This document shows, in pieces, positions 23,320 to 33,833 of a DNA stretch of 64,000 bases. Where the stretch lies: contig NC_133529.1 in the NCBI RefSeq assembly GCF_048544455.1, positions 50,033,901-50,097,900 on the forward strand, written 5' to 3'. This stretch comes from Silene latifolia. Lineage: Eukaryota > Streptophyta > Magnoliopsida > Caryophyllales > Caryophyllaceae. The notes under the pieces are model-generated. The model was not told where the DNA came from. It saw only the letters and a program-made list of their open reading frames with translations, and ran no database searches. The translations under genes and the position numbers were made by a program. The first letter of the stretch is position 1. The number at the start of each line of letters is the position of its first letter.

Positions 23320-24894
23320 TGTAATACCCTCATTTATTTAAGAGCCTTTAGTAAGATATTCCCAAATAAATAAAGGTGTTACCATCTCAGTTGCCTGAGG
23401 CAGTAAGTATAAAAGACAAACCATTATCAAAGTACTTTAAGACGATATAAATGAAAGTGACTCAAAAGGTTTATTACAAAATTCCAACGAGATAAATAAA
23501 TAATACAAAATACTTTAAAAACAACTGCAGCGGAAATAATAACTAAGTAATGTGTGAATAATTTAAGGTGATCTCTAGACTCATGTGATGATCAACGTCC
23601 CAAGTTCCCCTTCAAGCATGCATCCATCACTTTACAGAAGCTAACCTGAAATCAATCTGCTCCCCAATATTTGGTTCATCACAGGTGTTCACGAATACAC
23701 GGTCAACAATGAGGTTGAGTAGGATAACTAAACAATAATAATAATACGATAACCTGCAATAAGATATAATCAAGAAATACAAGCCAAAGACTGTCTAACA
23801 TACACGGCCAAACCGTGTGCCACAACACGCCAACACTGAACCACAACACAACCGACACAATATGTGTACTGCTTAGGTCCACGGCCAAACCCCAAACACC
23901 ACTGTGCCTGGCCGACCAAAACCGCGCATGACCACGGCTCTTTCACATCTCCGTGCTTGGCCGACCAAATAATCTCAATAACAAAGCCAATCCTCTTTCA
24001 CTATACCAACCAACAATAATAATAACATGATTATAAGATGCTCAAGACAATAATTATAACAATATGCTCAAGACGATAAATTTATCATGTGACGATGCAA
24101 CCAACAACTTATCTCATGCCAACAATACATTAACAATCCATATTATAAATAATTCATCAATTACCAATTAGTCATAGTTGAGTAGTTAACCTACCTTTAG
24201 CAACTCTCCACAAATCAACAAGTAAATTAAAAAGCTTCTTCCACAAATCCACCACCTAATCAATCAATTAAATTACATATGATTATAAACTAATCTTATT
24301 AATGAATTTAAGATTTAAACTACCCAAAATAATCCCGCAAAAACCATCACAACGCATCCCCATAACACGGTTAACCCGACGGTGGTCAAACAAGTCGGTC
24401 AACGCCTCCCCACGGCCACGGTCAGTCAACGGTCAAGGGTACGGGTCAAGGTCAAACTTAATTAATTGATGTGATGCGATTAAACAACTTACCACAATTA
24501 ACTTGCGCGAGATAAAATTTCGTCTTAAGGTTGTCGCACAAAAGTTCTTCCTCACGATTATATGTATTGAGTTTTTGATGTGAAATAGTTATGATGGTGA
24601 GGCATAGGTTATGTATTTATATAAGTTAGTAGGTGGATGTGTATGGTTCTAGGAAGTTGCCTTTATTAATAAACTAATGAAAGTATCTAAGTAGCGTAGA
24701 TAACACCCAAACCACATACCACCTCCCTTCAATTCGGTCCATCCCGTGTCCACCACGGTACCACTGTCCAACACGGTCCGGTTCTTACTTTGTTTAATTT
24801 GTTTTCTTTTCTTTCCTACGACAACAACCATTATTTATTCACATTTTAAAAATTATAAATTATAAATTATTAATTAAAAATGTGGAGTATTACG
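23320..24894 (-). repeat. TE-C 5' LTR (1575 bp)
   Basis: Starts TGTAATACCCTC on the plus strand and ends GGAGTATTACG, where the canonical last A has become G. It matches 9337-10895 along its length, with scattered substitutions and small indels. The GNRA hairpin is at 23386-23399 (compensated stem CTCAG/CTGAG, loop GCAA). No supported coding sequence. Confidence 0.85.
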
Positions 24895-24899
24895 GAGAT

Positions 24900-25497
24900 A
24901 ATTGTATAAACTAGAACTTTGAATTAATAATAACTAGCGAAAGATTAATGAATACCGTATAAAGTGCGTAGATCCGGAACAATAGCAATAATACTAAGCT
25001 AAGGGTTTCTAAGAGCTTTTTATGTAAAAGTATCGTAACTAGGTAAAATAAGACGTAAAAATACAATAGGGTACGAATTGGGTATTCATACTAAATATAA
25101 ACCGATTTAGGAAACTTGCACGAAAAGCCGTCAGACTATTGTTTACTCGGTCGAGTCTATGCATACTCGATCGAGTACACCGCCACTCGATCAAGTCTAT
25201 GCTTACTCGATCGAGTAATCCATGCTTCAGCTCTTTTCATCGTCTAATCTTCTTCAATTATCTTCCTTTATTCTACTAGATATTTGTGCCATGCTTCGTG
25301 TATTCCTTCATGCCATCTCCACGGTGCTACATTTCATTCATTTGCTCCACAAATGCATCATTCCTCCATTAAACACCAAATAGCGAAAGTAATAACATTC
25401 TATTATAAATGGCATATAAACAATGTAATTTAGCACAAAAACCATATCAAAAGTAAGTAAGGCGAGGCATATAAATGTATGAAAATATGACTCGTCA
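24900..25497 (-). repeat. TE-B 3' LTR, U3 part
   Basis: Continuation of 8695-9336 after the TE-C insertion, so the joined LTR is about 1240 bp. It ends ATGACTCGTCA at 25497; read on the minus strand, TGACGAGTCA is the LTR start, preceded by the purine tract GGTTTAGAGGAGTT. It holds a TATA-like TTTATATT (minus, 25093-25100) about 45 bp downstream of the four-site palindrome array. No ORF is supported. Confidence 0.65.
25145..25216. promoter_or_regulatory. TE-B U3 palindrome array with exact 20-bp period
   Basis: Four sites start at 25145, 25165, 25185 and 25205: ACTCGGTCGAGT, ACTCGATCGAGT, ACTCGATCAAGT and ACTCGATCGAGT. The step is exactly 20 bp each time, close to two helical turns, so dimeric sites would lie on one face of the DNA. 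They sit just upstream (minus-strand sense) of the TATA-like box. Confidence 0.7.
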
Positions 25498-25639
25498 AAC
25501 TCCTCTAAACCATCTTATTGCTTGTCCTTAAGCAAAGCATCACACATTACAGAAGACAATCATACAAATGGCGAATAAATAACTCAGAGCTAATGTTTAA
25601 TGCATATATAAATCCCAATCTATCCATATCTATAACAAA
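25498..25639 (-). other. TE-B polypurine tract, hairpin and start of 3' untranslated region
   Basis: Minus-strand tract GGTTTAGAGGAGTT directly abuts the LTR. Next to it is a hairpin at 25518-25535 with arms TTGCTT/AAGCAA and a GGAC-containing loop on the sense strand. The rest is non-coding and is interrupted at 25640-25644 (GTAGT) by TE-D; it resumes at 42325. Confidence 0.6.
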
Positions 25640-25644
25640 GTAGT

Positions 25645-26944
25645 TGTAATACCCGCCTTGTTAAAGGACCCCTTGACCTACCGTTTGACCAGAGGAGACC
25701 CGTAGCAATGGATATGAAAGAGGATAGGAGACCTAAGTATCTGTTTACTCGACCTAGTAGGCACTACTCGGTCGAGTAGTGGTAATACTCGACCGAGTAT
25801 GGCTTACTCAGTCGAGTATGAATATACTCAATCGAGTATCGCGGCAGTTGACGCGTTATTATAAAACGTGAGATTGTAAACCTTATTTCATTTTCGACGG
25901 TTCCTTATCTTTCTAACCCTAATCTCTCTCTCTCTCCCCCACCTATCACCCACCTCTCTATACTCTCCCATCTAGTCTAGACAATAATACAAGAAGGGGG
26001 AATGGTTCATGCTTGGAGTCTTTGAGTCGGGATGTCATCGTTGCCGACTTTGGTCCGCGTCTCAAGGTAAGTCGTTGTTTCGTTGTTGTCTTTCAGTAGG
26101 TTTTTGGGGTACTCTAATAATAGGACATGGTTACTACTTATAGGATTTGCCTCGGAGTCTTGCCTGGCTAGTTGTTGGATGCACATTCATGGATTAGCGA
26201 TAGGTAGGGTTTCCCTACTCGGTTTATTGTTTAATTGATTAAAGATTGTGTTGTAATTGTTTGTACGATTGGTATTGTGATTCTTTGCTGTTGTTGGATT
26301 TGAGTTTGGTGTTGGTGTTGTGATGGTTGATGATGTTCGCGAGGTGCGTCCTCGGCTGAGTGGAGTCACTTGCGGGAGTGGCTTCACGCCCTAGTTTTGC
26401 CCTCTATGAAACCCGCCACAGGAGGGGATGTGCACATCAATGAACAGGGTTATCGCTCGTTGATAAGCGGGGCTTAGGTGGGTATGGCTGCGGGTCCCCA
26501 CTGGCAGGGCTACATACTTTAGTGTGTAGTCAGTTACGTGAGATTTGGAGCTCGAGGTGGAATGTGAACATATTTTTCTCTTTATTGTACTTGTCTTATT
26601 TTGTTTATGCAGTGAACTGACCCCGTGTTGTGTTTTCAAAACTCTGGTGATCCATTCGGGGATGGTGAGCAGTTGGTTTAGCAGGTATAGCTAGTCTTGA
26701 CGCTTGCGGGGCTTGGAAGGGAATCGAGTCATCACGCTACCGTTGTAGATGTCGCCGTCACTCACTTTTAGTAGCTCTTGTGGTTGTCTGTGTTGTATCT
26801 TTATCACGTTGTTTAACGATGTAAAGTATAAAGCTATTTAATATACGTTTTACTATTGTTTATTTGATCTACTACCTCGGGTAACCGAGATGGTAGCACC
26901 TTTATTCACTGGGTGATCCTTGGTAAGGCACCTTGGTGTATCGG
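25645..26944 (+). repeat. TE-D 5' LTR (last 9 bp displaced to 35175-35183)
   Basis: Starts TGTAATACCCGCC. TE-E entered 9 bp before its end, so the final GGTGTTACA is at 35175-35183; ATCGG is duplicated at 26940-26944 and 35170-35174. It contains a five-site palindrome array with TATAAAA at 25860, a possible splice donor (CTCAAG then GTAAGT, about 26066), and the GNRA hairpin at 26876-26889 (CTCGG, GTAA, CCGAG). Compared with the 3' LTR it shows scattered substitutions, so it is older than TE-E. Confidence 0.85.
25747..25866 (+). promoter_or_regulatory. TE-D U3 palindrome array and TATA box
   Basis: Sites start at 25747, 25766, 25787, 25806 and 25826 (steps 19, 21, 19, 20): ACTCGACCTAGT, ACTCGGTCGAGT, ACTCGACCGAGT, ACTCAGTCGAGT and ACTCAATCGAGT. 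TATAAAA follows at 25860-25866, about 22 bp after the last site. The 3' LTR keeps the same five at 39503, 39522, 39543, 39562 and 39582. The layout is that of upstream activator sites on a core promoter. Confidence 0.7.
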
Positions 26945-28258
26945 TGTAACACCCCCATACTCCGAGTGCCTTACCAGGACCACTCAGGTATGAAGACATC
27001 ACCATCTCGGTCGCCCGAGGTATGATAATCAAATAGACAAAACGGAAACAACATTTATTATAAATAGTTTAATGATAAATACAATCCTCAAAACCAAACC
27101 AAAGTACGATACATTATTCAAACTATCTGTTCTCAACTGAAATGTAAATAAATACTAAACTACAGCGGAAGACTCTATCGTCATGTCGTGGCCATCCCAG
27201 CTATCCCAGTATCATCTCTATACCTGTTCAATATCTGCTCACCATCCCCGAATGGATCACCGCAGGTTTTACAAAACAACACCGGGTCGGTACTAATCAC
27301 ACAATCAATATAAATAACAATAATAAGACAAACAAACAACTGAATGTCACACACACACACACCACCAACTCCCATCGTCTCAATACCGACCGTCCTTTGG
27401 ACCGCCCGCCGATGGGGACCGCAGCCGTTCCCACCTAAGCCCCGCTCATCGTACGAGCGATAACCCCGTCCATTAATGTGCACATCCCCTTTCGTGGCGG
27501 GTTCCACGAAGGGCGAAACTAGGGCGTGAGATCACTCCCGCAAGTGACCTCACTCAGCCGAGAACGCATCTCGAGAACCATCAACAAACACAACCACAAT
27601 CACAATCACAATCAACATATCAAACAACTAACTACAGACATCACCAATATCCCATTATGGGACTAATACCGAGTAGGAAATCCTACACGGAAAGCACAAC
27701 ACGCAGACGGTATACACAATTTGTATCAAAACGGCTCCTCTACGAATTCTCCTCCTACCATACAACACATAGATGCTACCATTCAAATACTACTCATAAA
27801 AACCCCCAATTCCTAAATTAGGGTTTCACCAATCTTAACAAAACATTTTATAAATTATATTAAAAGCTTACCCTCGACGCAAGGAATCCAACGACACGAA
27901 CTACGATACGAACCGACCGTCGAACTCGGAATTGTCAAGAACGCGATTAGGAAGAAGACTAGTTGCTTTCTCTCTTACACAGGTTTTAGGTTTTGTAAAA
28001 AGTGATTTAGAACAATGACGAATATGTTTAAATACCTTAATCGCGTAATTAACAAAACCCGAGAAAACTCCCCCGTAAAACCGGACACTCGATCGAGTAC
28101 CCAAGGTACTCGATCGAGTACCCCCCTACTCGATCGAGTACTGACTACTCGATCGAGTGCCCAACAGTCGAAACTATTTTATTCCACAACTTGCCCATAC
28201 TGACAGAGTAAGGGCTACTCGATAGAGTACCCCAAGACTATAAATACGGAGTATTACA
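26945..28258 (-). repeat. TE-E 3' LTR (1314 bp)
   Basis: Bounded by TGTAACACCCCC and CGGAGTATTACA. It carries the GNRA hairpin at 27006-27019 (coding strand CTCGG, GCGA, CCGAG), a hairpin at 27488-27513 with a 10-bp stem and AACCCG loop, a TATTTAAA box (minus, 28027-28034) and a palindrome array at 28087-28228. The reading frames inside it are chance. Confidence 0.9.
28087..28228. promoter_or_regulatory. TE-E U3 palindrome array (3' LTR copy)
   Basis: Perfect 12-bp palindromes ACTCGATCGAGT start at 28087, 28108, 28128 and 28147 (steps 21, 20, 19), followed by imperfect ones near 28198 and 28217. The 5' LTR has the same at 34995, 35016, 35034 and 35056. On the minus strand the TATA-like box is about 50 bp downstream. 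Confidence 0.75.
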
Positions 28259-28495
28259 GTCTTCCCTCCTTAAAAGGAACTTCGTCCCCGAAGTTCAAAC
28301 CACTACCAAACAAAGGTACTCCCATAAGCCTCCCGACTCGAAGGTCAAACAAAACACAACGTAAAGCATGATACTAACCCAACTTATCCCGACAAACATA
28401 CCGACACAACATATGAAAGGGGTGTAAAAACTCTTAAAAACTCTCGCGATCATCTCCTACCCCCCTAAAAGAAACAAGGTTACGTCCCCGTAACC
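28259..28495 (-). promoter_or_regulatory. TE-E two polypurine tract plus GGGA-loop hairpin modules
   Basis: Module 1 abuts the LTR: minus-strand tract AAGGAGGGAAGAC and the hairpin GAACTTCGGGGACGAAGTTC (28277-28296; 8-bp stem, GGGA loop). Module 2 has a CCTACCCCCC tract (about 28456-28466) and a hairpin at 28478-28495 with arms GGTTACG/CGTAACC and again GGGA. The two hairpins have unrelated stems but the same loop, and they lie about 200 bp apart. Module 2 overlaps the end of the pol frame. Confidence 0.65.
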
Positions 28496-29680
28496 ATACA
28501 TACCTGATCAAAAAGGAAAGGGTAACGCTTTTTCATGATATCCTCCGCCTCCCATGTAGCTTCCTCAGTCTCATGGTTAGACCAAAGGATCTTAAGCAAA
28601 ACTGTCTCACCACTCCTGGTCTTTCTAACTTTTCTGTCTAGGATCTGCTTAGGCACCTCAAGGTATGATAAAGACTCATCCACTCTAAGCTCTCGCCTCC
28701 AACACATGTGACGGGTCACTCACATACTTCCGCAGTTGCGATACATGAAACACATTATGCACTCTTTCTAACGCAGCTGGTAAAGCCAAACGATAAGCAA
28801 CTTCCCCAACTTGCTCTAAGATCTCATAAGGCCCTATAAACTTCTGGCTTAGCTTGCCTTTCTTCCCAAATCTCATAGCTCCACGCATCGGAGACACTTT
28901 CAGAAGAACCTTGTCCCCAACTTGAAACTCTATGTCCCGACGGTGTAGATCCGCATAACTCTTACGTCGATCCCGAGCTGCTCTCATCCGTTCCCCGATC
29001 ATCCGAATCTGTTCCACCATCTCATGTACCATCTCTGGTCCTAAAACCCTTTGCCTCAAAGACTATCGTCCCAACAGATCGGACTCCTACATCTCCTCCC
29101 ATACAAAGCCTCAAACGGTGCCATACCAATACTAGTGTGATAGCATTGTTGTTGTAAGAAAACTCTATCAAGTCCAACCTCTGCTCCCAGCTACCACCAA
29201 AATCCATCAACCAAGCTCGCAACATATCCTCAAGAGTCTTGATTGTTCTCTCGCTGTTGCCCGTCTGTCGCAGGATGAAATGTCGTACTCATCTTCAAAG
29301 CTGTTCCCAACGATTCCTGCAACTCCTTCCAAAACCTTGATATAAACCTCGCATCTCTGTCAGACACTATGTCCTTAGGGACTCCATGTAACTTAAGACG
29401 TTCTTTCGATAGGCCATAGCCAATTGTGCCTTAGTCCATGTATCTTTCATTGGAACAAAGTGAGCGACTTGGTCGACGATCCACTATCACCCAAATCATA
29501 TTGTTACCTTGTTGACTCTTAGGCAAACCCACAATGAAATCCATGGAAATGGACTCCCACTTCCACTCAGGCACCTCCAAAGACTGAACCTTACCTTGTG
29601 GTCTTCTCTGTTCCCCTTTAACTCTCGGGCATGTCAAACAACGGGACACTAACTCATTTGTCTCTTTCTTCATCCCGAGG
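28480..29680 (-). pseudogene. TE-E integrase and chromodomain, frameshifted
   Basis: From the C-terminus: chromodomain at 28480-28719 (QILDRKVRKTRSGETVLLKI, ETEEATWEAEDIMKKRYPFL), GPY/F module at 28685-29059 (FIGPYEILEQVGEVAYRLAL, VFHVSQLRKYVSD), then integrase core pieces at 29022-29225 ([17 protein letters not shown]) and 29431-29673 (CLTCPRVKGEQRRPQGKVQS, MDFIVGLPKSQQGNNMIWVI). Neighbouring pieces are in different frames with only tens of bases between them, so breaks are small indels. The chromodomain would guide integration to chromatin marks. Confidence 0.82.
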
Positions 29681-29944
29681 CCACCAAAACGTTTTCTTCA
29701 AATCTTTGTAAAGCTTGTCTCCACCGGATGCACTGAATATGGTGTGCAATGCGCGTCTGTCATGATCGTCTTTTTCAACTCCTCATCGTTAGGAACACAC
29801 CACCTACCATCAAACCTCAAGGTACCATACGTATGAATGGAAAAGCGGGATTGTTGTCCCTTTCTCTACTCGACTCTCCACTCCACTATCTTAGGATCCA
29901 AAGCCGCTTATCCCGAATGTCATCATAAAACTCCATATGTCTTG

Positions 29945-31093
29945 TCATATCACCCATAGCATCTCCTTTCGCATCATATGAATCCCAAAGCTCGCTACCT
30001 CATCCCTCAGCCTCATTAAAGATAGAGCTGTACACAAGGAATGTACACTCTTTCTACTCAAAGCATCAGCAACAACATTGGCCTTCCCTTCATGGTAGAT
30101 GATTTCCATGTCGTAATCACCAATCAGCTCCATCCACCTCCTCTGTCTCATGTTCAACTCCTTCTGCGTGAAGATGTACTTGAGACTCTTGTGATCAGAA
30201 AATACCTTAAAGATTGCTCCATAAAGGTAATGTCTCCAAATCTTGAGAGCAAACACCACTGCACCCAACTCCAGGTCATGAGTAGGGTAGTTCTCCTCAT
30301 AAGGCTTCAATTGCCTAGAAGCATAGGCGATCACTTTACCATTCTGCATCAACACACATCCCAACCCATTCTTCGAGGCATCGGTATAAACCTCGAAATT
30401 CTCGCTCCCTTCAGTAATGCCAAGACAGAGCTGTGGTCAAACGCTCCTTTAAGGTTTGGGAACGCCGTCTCACAACTCTCATCCCAACGAAACTGTTCTC
30501 TTTCCTCATCAACGCTGTCATCGGTCTAGCTATCTTGGAGAAATCTTTCACGAACCGTCCGTAGTATCCAGCTAAACCCAAGAAACTCCTCACCTCAAGC
30601 AACATTCTTGGTGCTTCCCACTTTGTCACCGCCTCAATCTTCGCCGGATCCACGGCTACCCCATCTTTAGAGATTACATGCCCCAGAAAAGCAACTTTCT
30701 CTAACCAGAACTCACACTTGGACAGCTTAGCATACAACTCATGATCTCTCAAAGTACGCAACACGATCCTCGGATGCTCCTCATGCTCCTCCTTAGTCTT
30801 AGAGTAGACTAAGATATCATCGATAAACACCACCACGAACGGTCCAAGAAGCGTTCGAAGATCCTATTCATCAAATCCATAAACACCGGCGCATTAGACA
30901 ACCCAAATGGCATCACCACATACTCATAATGGCCATACCTCGACGTGAAAGCTGTCTTCGGTATGTCCACATCTCTAATCTTCACCTGATGGTACCCCGA
31001 CCTCAAATCAATCTTAGAAAAGACTGTTGCACCGCTCAACTGATCAAACAGGTCATCTATCCTTGGCAAAGGATACTTGTTCTTTATCGTCAC
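29945..31093 (-). pseudogene. TE-E reverse transcriptase and RNase H, frameshifted
   Basis: RT at 30809-31093 ([33 protein letters not shown]) and 30411-30836 ([38 protein letters not shown]) keeps the catalytic Asp pair. RNase H at 29945-30364 has [40 protein letters not shown] and [14 protein letters not shown]. Frame changes occur around 30410 and 30820. The RT between 31093 and 31145 is also disturbed. Apart from the indels the sequence looks well preserved. Confidence 0.82.
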
Positions 31094-31144
31094 ACGGTTC
31101 GGCTCCCGTAATCTATACTGACCTCAAACTCCCATCTTTCTTCT

Positions 31145-32153
31145 TCACGAATGCAAATGGTGCTCCCAAGGCGATACACTTGGTCTAATGTACCCCTTCT
31201 CTATCAAATCATCCAACTGTTTCCTAAGTTCCTCCATCTCCTTAGGACCCATACGGTACGGTGCCTTAAAGATTGGCCCCGTCCCCGGTTTCAACTCAAC
31301 GGTGAAATCTATCTCCCTCTTCGGTGGCAACCCGGAATCTCCTCTCGGAAAAACATCTCGCAAACTCTCCCACCATTGGTATCTCATCAATGCCGGGCTC
31401 TCTATCCGGTCATCTCTCACATGGCACAGGATCAAAGGACATCCCTTCCTTAGATACGACTTCAAAGTGACATCTGCAATCAACTTAACTTTGGGTTTGA
31501 CTAGAAACCCACGATAAGACACACTTACACCCTTAGGACCTCTAAGGGACACTCTCTTTTGATGACAGTCTATCTTAGCCTTATACTTTCCTAACCAATC
31601 CATCCCAACTATCATCTCAAAACCATTAAAAGGAAACTCTAGCAAGTCTACAGGAAAATCGACTTGCCCAACTATCAAAGATACATCTCTAAACAACCTC
31701 CCACATGATACAGACTCACCTGAAGGTATGAAAACTTGCTCCCTAAATGGACTCATATACTCTCAAACCCAACTGTTTTACATGACTCGAAGACACAAAC
31801 GACTGAGAAGCCCCCGAATCAAACAAAACAAACGTAGGAATACCATTAACAAGGAATGTACCGGTGATAACGTGCGCGTCTTCCTCGGTTGCCTTCTTGT
31901 CCATCATGAACAACTTGCCATCGGTCTTCCGCCCACCTCCTGGACAAGTACTAGGCGATGCGGTCGGCTTAGCACCCGACCCTTGATTGTTGTTGTTGTT
32001 CATCGGTGTCTTCGCATAAGAATTACCGCCGTTGCGGTTGCCTCCACTCTGGTAGCTCGACCTCCCGGTTTGGCCATGATCCCGGGTCCGTTGCTCGCAT
32101 TTGCTCATGGCTCGCAGGTCTACGAAAGGATCCTGGTGCACTTGTGCACTCAT
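31145..32153 (-). pseudogene. TE-E aspartic protease and RT linker, frameshifted
   Basis: The protease motif FVLFDSGASQSFVSSSHV is intact at about 31790-31850, with VITGTFLVNGIPT before it. The next frame (31145-31756) carries the rest of the protease (IPSGESVSC, PFNGFEMIVGMDWLGKY) and the N-terminal RT region (IELKPGT-type VELKPGTGPIFKAPYRMGPK). The two frames overlap by 14 bp, so a single small indel separates them. Confidence 0.8.
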
Positions 32154-32159
32154 GTCTCT

Positions 32160-33058
32160 TGTGGCCTACGCCACCACAACCAAAGCAGGTCACTCCCCAA
32201 CTATTGCTCGCACTCCCACGGCCACGCCCAAAGGAAGCCCCAGCACTAAACCCAGACCCAGAAGAAAATCGCTTAGATTGATTGTGGTTGCCTTTCTTGA
32301 AATTAGATTGGCCACCACCCTCGCTCTCCGACTTCCTCTTCTCTCCACCGACCTCTCCGAGCCATCTCCACTAGTCTCTCAGCTCTCCCAGCCCTCTCAT
32401 ACGCTTCCTTTACATCAGTAAGGACTCCCACGGGTAACTTATCCATAATCTTCGTGGTTAGCCCTCTCTCAAACCTCAAAGCCAGATTCTCCTCACTCAA
32501 ACCCATATCCTCAGCATATCTAGATTTCTCGTTGAACTGCCTGTAGTACTCAGCCACAGACATCTCAGCAGTCATCTTAAACTTGTCGAACTCCTCTCTC
32601 AACTTACTCCTCACATGTTCGGGTACGAACTCCTTCCTCACAGCCCTACGAAACTCCTCCCAAGGTATGGCAGGCAATCCTTGGTTGGTATATATCTCCT
32701 TGGCACTCACTTTTACTGAATCCCACCACTTGCCATTTTGCCTCCCTCGGATAGAATGCAGCTGATCCACTCTCATCTCATCGGGACGGTGAACTAAATC
32801 TAGTATGTTCTCCATCTCCCTCAGCCAACTATCAAGAAGGTTAGGCTCCTCAACTCCCTTGTACTCCTTCGGGTTAAACCTCGCAATATAGAGGCTGACT
32901 TTAGCATGGTCAACCTCCTTCTCCTTATCCTTATTCTTGTCCTCATTCACTTTCTTTAAGGTCTCAGTAAGAGCATCCTGGTGCTCTAACATCTTGACGA
33001 TGTCGTCCGTAGTCATAAGCTCAGCTCTTGCATACAAAGCATTTCTCTTGGGCGGCAT
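32160..33058 (-). pseudogene. TE-E gag with intact zinc knuckle, frameshifted
   Basis: I place the start at ATG 33058 (MPPKRNALYARAELMTTDD), not the upstream Met at 33160, because the upstream codons translate the palindrome array. Capsid landmarks are FNPKEYKGVEEPNLLDSWLR, FVPEHVRSKLREEFDKFKM and LALRFERGLTTKIMDKLPVG. After a frame change near 32310 a CCHC knuckle CFGCGGVGHKRHEC is read at about 32160-32200. A short TATATAG lies 15 nt before the ATG, too near to be its promoter. The product would assemble particles. Confidence 0.8.
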
Positions 33059-33136
33059 CTTGAAGCTATATAAGAAGGGGTAAACACGAACACACGTACT
33101 AAACCTCAAAACACGAAAACGCGCTGCCCAGAACCT

Positions 33137-33400
33137 ACTCGATCGAGTACCCAAACCCACTCGATCGAGTAACGGGCTACTCGATCGAGTGCCCCCATGT
33201 ACTCGATCGAGTACCCAAACTCAAGAACCAAACGGACCTTCGATCTCCAACCCACTCGATCGAGTATCTAGGCTACTCGATCGAGTGACTTCCTACTCGA
33301 TCGAGTACCCCTTGTTACTCGATCGAGTGCCCCAAAACGCGATTCTGGACTCAAAATCGCCAAAAACCTACCCGATCGAGTCAGCCTCACTCGATCAAGT
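33137..33400. promoter_or_regulatory. TE-E leader palindrome array, about 10 sites
   Basis: ACTCGATCGAGT starts at 33137, 33159, 33179, 33201, 33254, 33275, 33295 and 33317, with imperfect copies at 33370 and 33389. Within blocks the steps are 19-22 bp, and the blocks are 53 bp apart. It ends 80 bp upstream of the gag ATG. The sequence is nearly the same as in the LTR arrays but forms a separate, longer array. Confidence 0.8.
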
Positions 33401-33820
33401 ACCACCAATACGTAAGAGCTACCGCATATTACGTCATATACTAACATGCTAACTTTATGAATCACATTATATCATAACAATCATGCTATTAATTGCCACG
33501 TTGTAAAACATTCCATCATGCTATCATTTCATCAACAATGTCTATATATATAACATTACTTTTCTTTCATCTCATCAACTTCCAATTCGAACATCCAGCC
33601 ATCAACACATTCCATCACATTGTTACGCAAGTTACTAAGCACACACATGACTCAACACACATTTCCCCCATGTGACCGGTTCAAAGTTGTAGGGCGACCC
33701 CCGCGACTTTAGGACGTCTCCCAAGCCTTTGCACTAGCTCCTACAACTTTTACCCCGGGTTCATTTTAATTGACTCCCTATGTTCATTAAGTTCATTGGT
33801 TACGAGGTTTCGGGATCGTC

Positions 33821-33831
33821 GCTCGATACCA
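33821..33831 (-). promoter_or_regulatory. TE-E primer binding site (initiator Met tRNA type)
   Basis: Three bases inside the 5' LTR the minus strand reads TGGTATCGAGC, which is the TGGTATCAGAGC site with one base missing. Confidence 0.7.
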
Positions 33832-33833
33832 TT

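Larger units (their letters stand above)
9337..24894 (-). mobile_element. TE-C: degenerate Tekay (chromovirus) Ty3/gypsy element, TSD GAGAT
   Basis: Two LTRs (9337-10895 and 23320-24894) flank a minus-strand gag-pol with a chromodomain. GAGAT is duplicated exactly at 9332-9336 and 24895-24899; the last base of the 5' LTR has changed from A to G. Excluding the nested solo LTR the internal region is about 5.5 kb, a normal size. The two LTRs differ at a few per cent of positions by eye, more than in TE-E or TE-H, so it is the older insertion. Every coding domain is damaged, so it cannot move by itself. Confidence 0.9.

Noticed and set aside
30041..30529. 162-codon plus-strand ORF
   Set aside because: Antisense shadow of TE-E RNase H.
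31728..32249. 173-codon plus-strand ORF
   Set aside because: Antisense to TE-E protease and gag end.
33137..33400. CRISPR-like look of repeated palindromes with regular spacers
   Set aside because: The genome is a plant, the 'spacers' are 7-10 bp, repeats are only 12 bp, and the arrays are parts of LTR elements.
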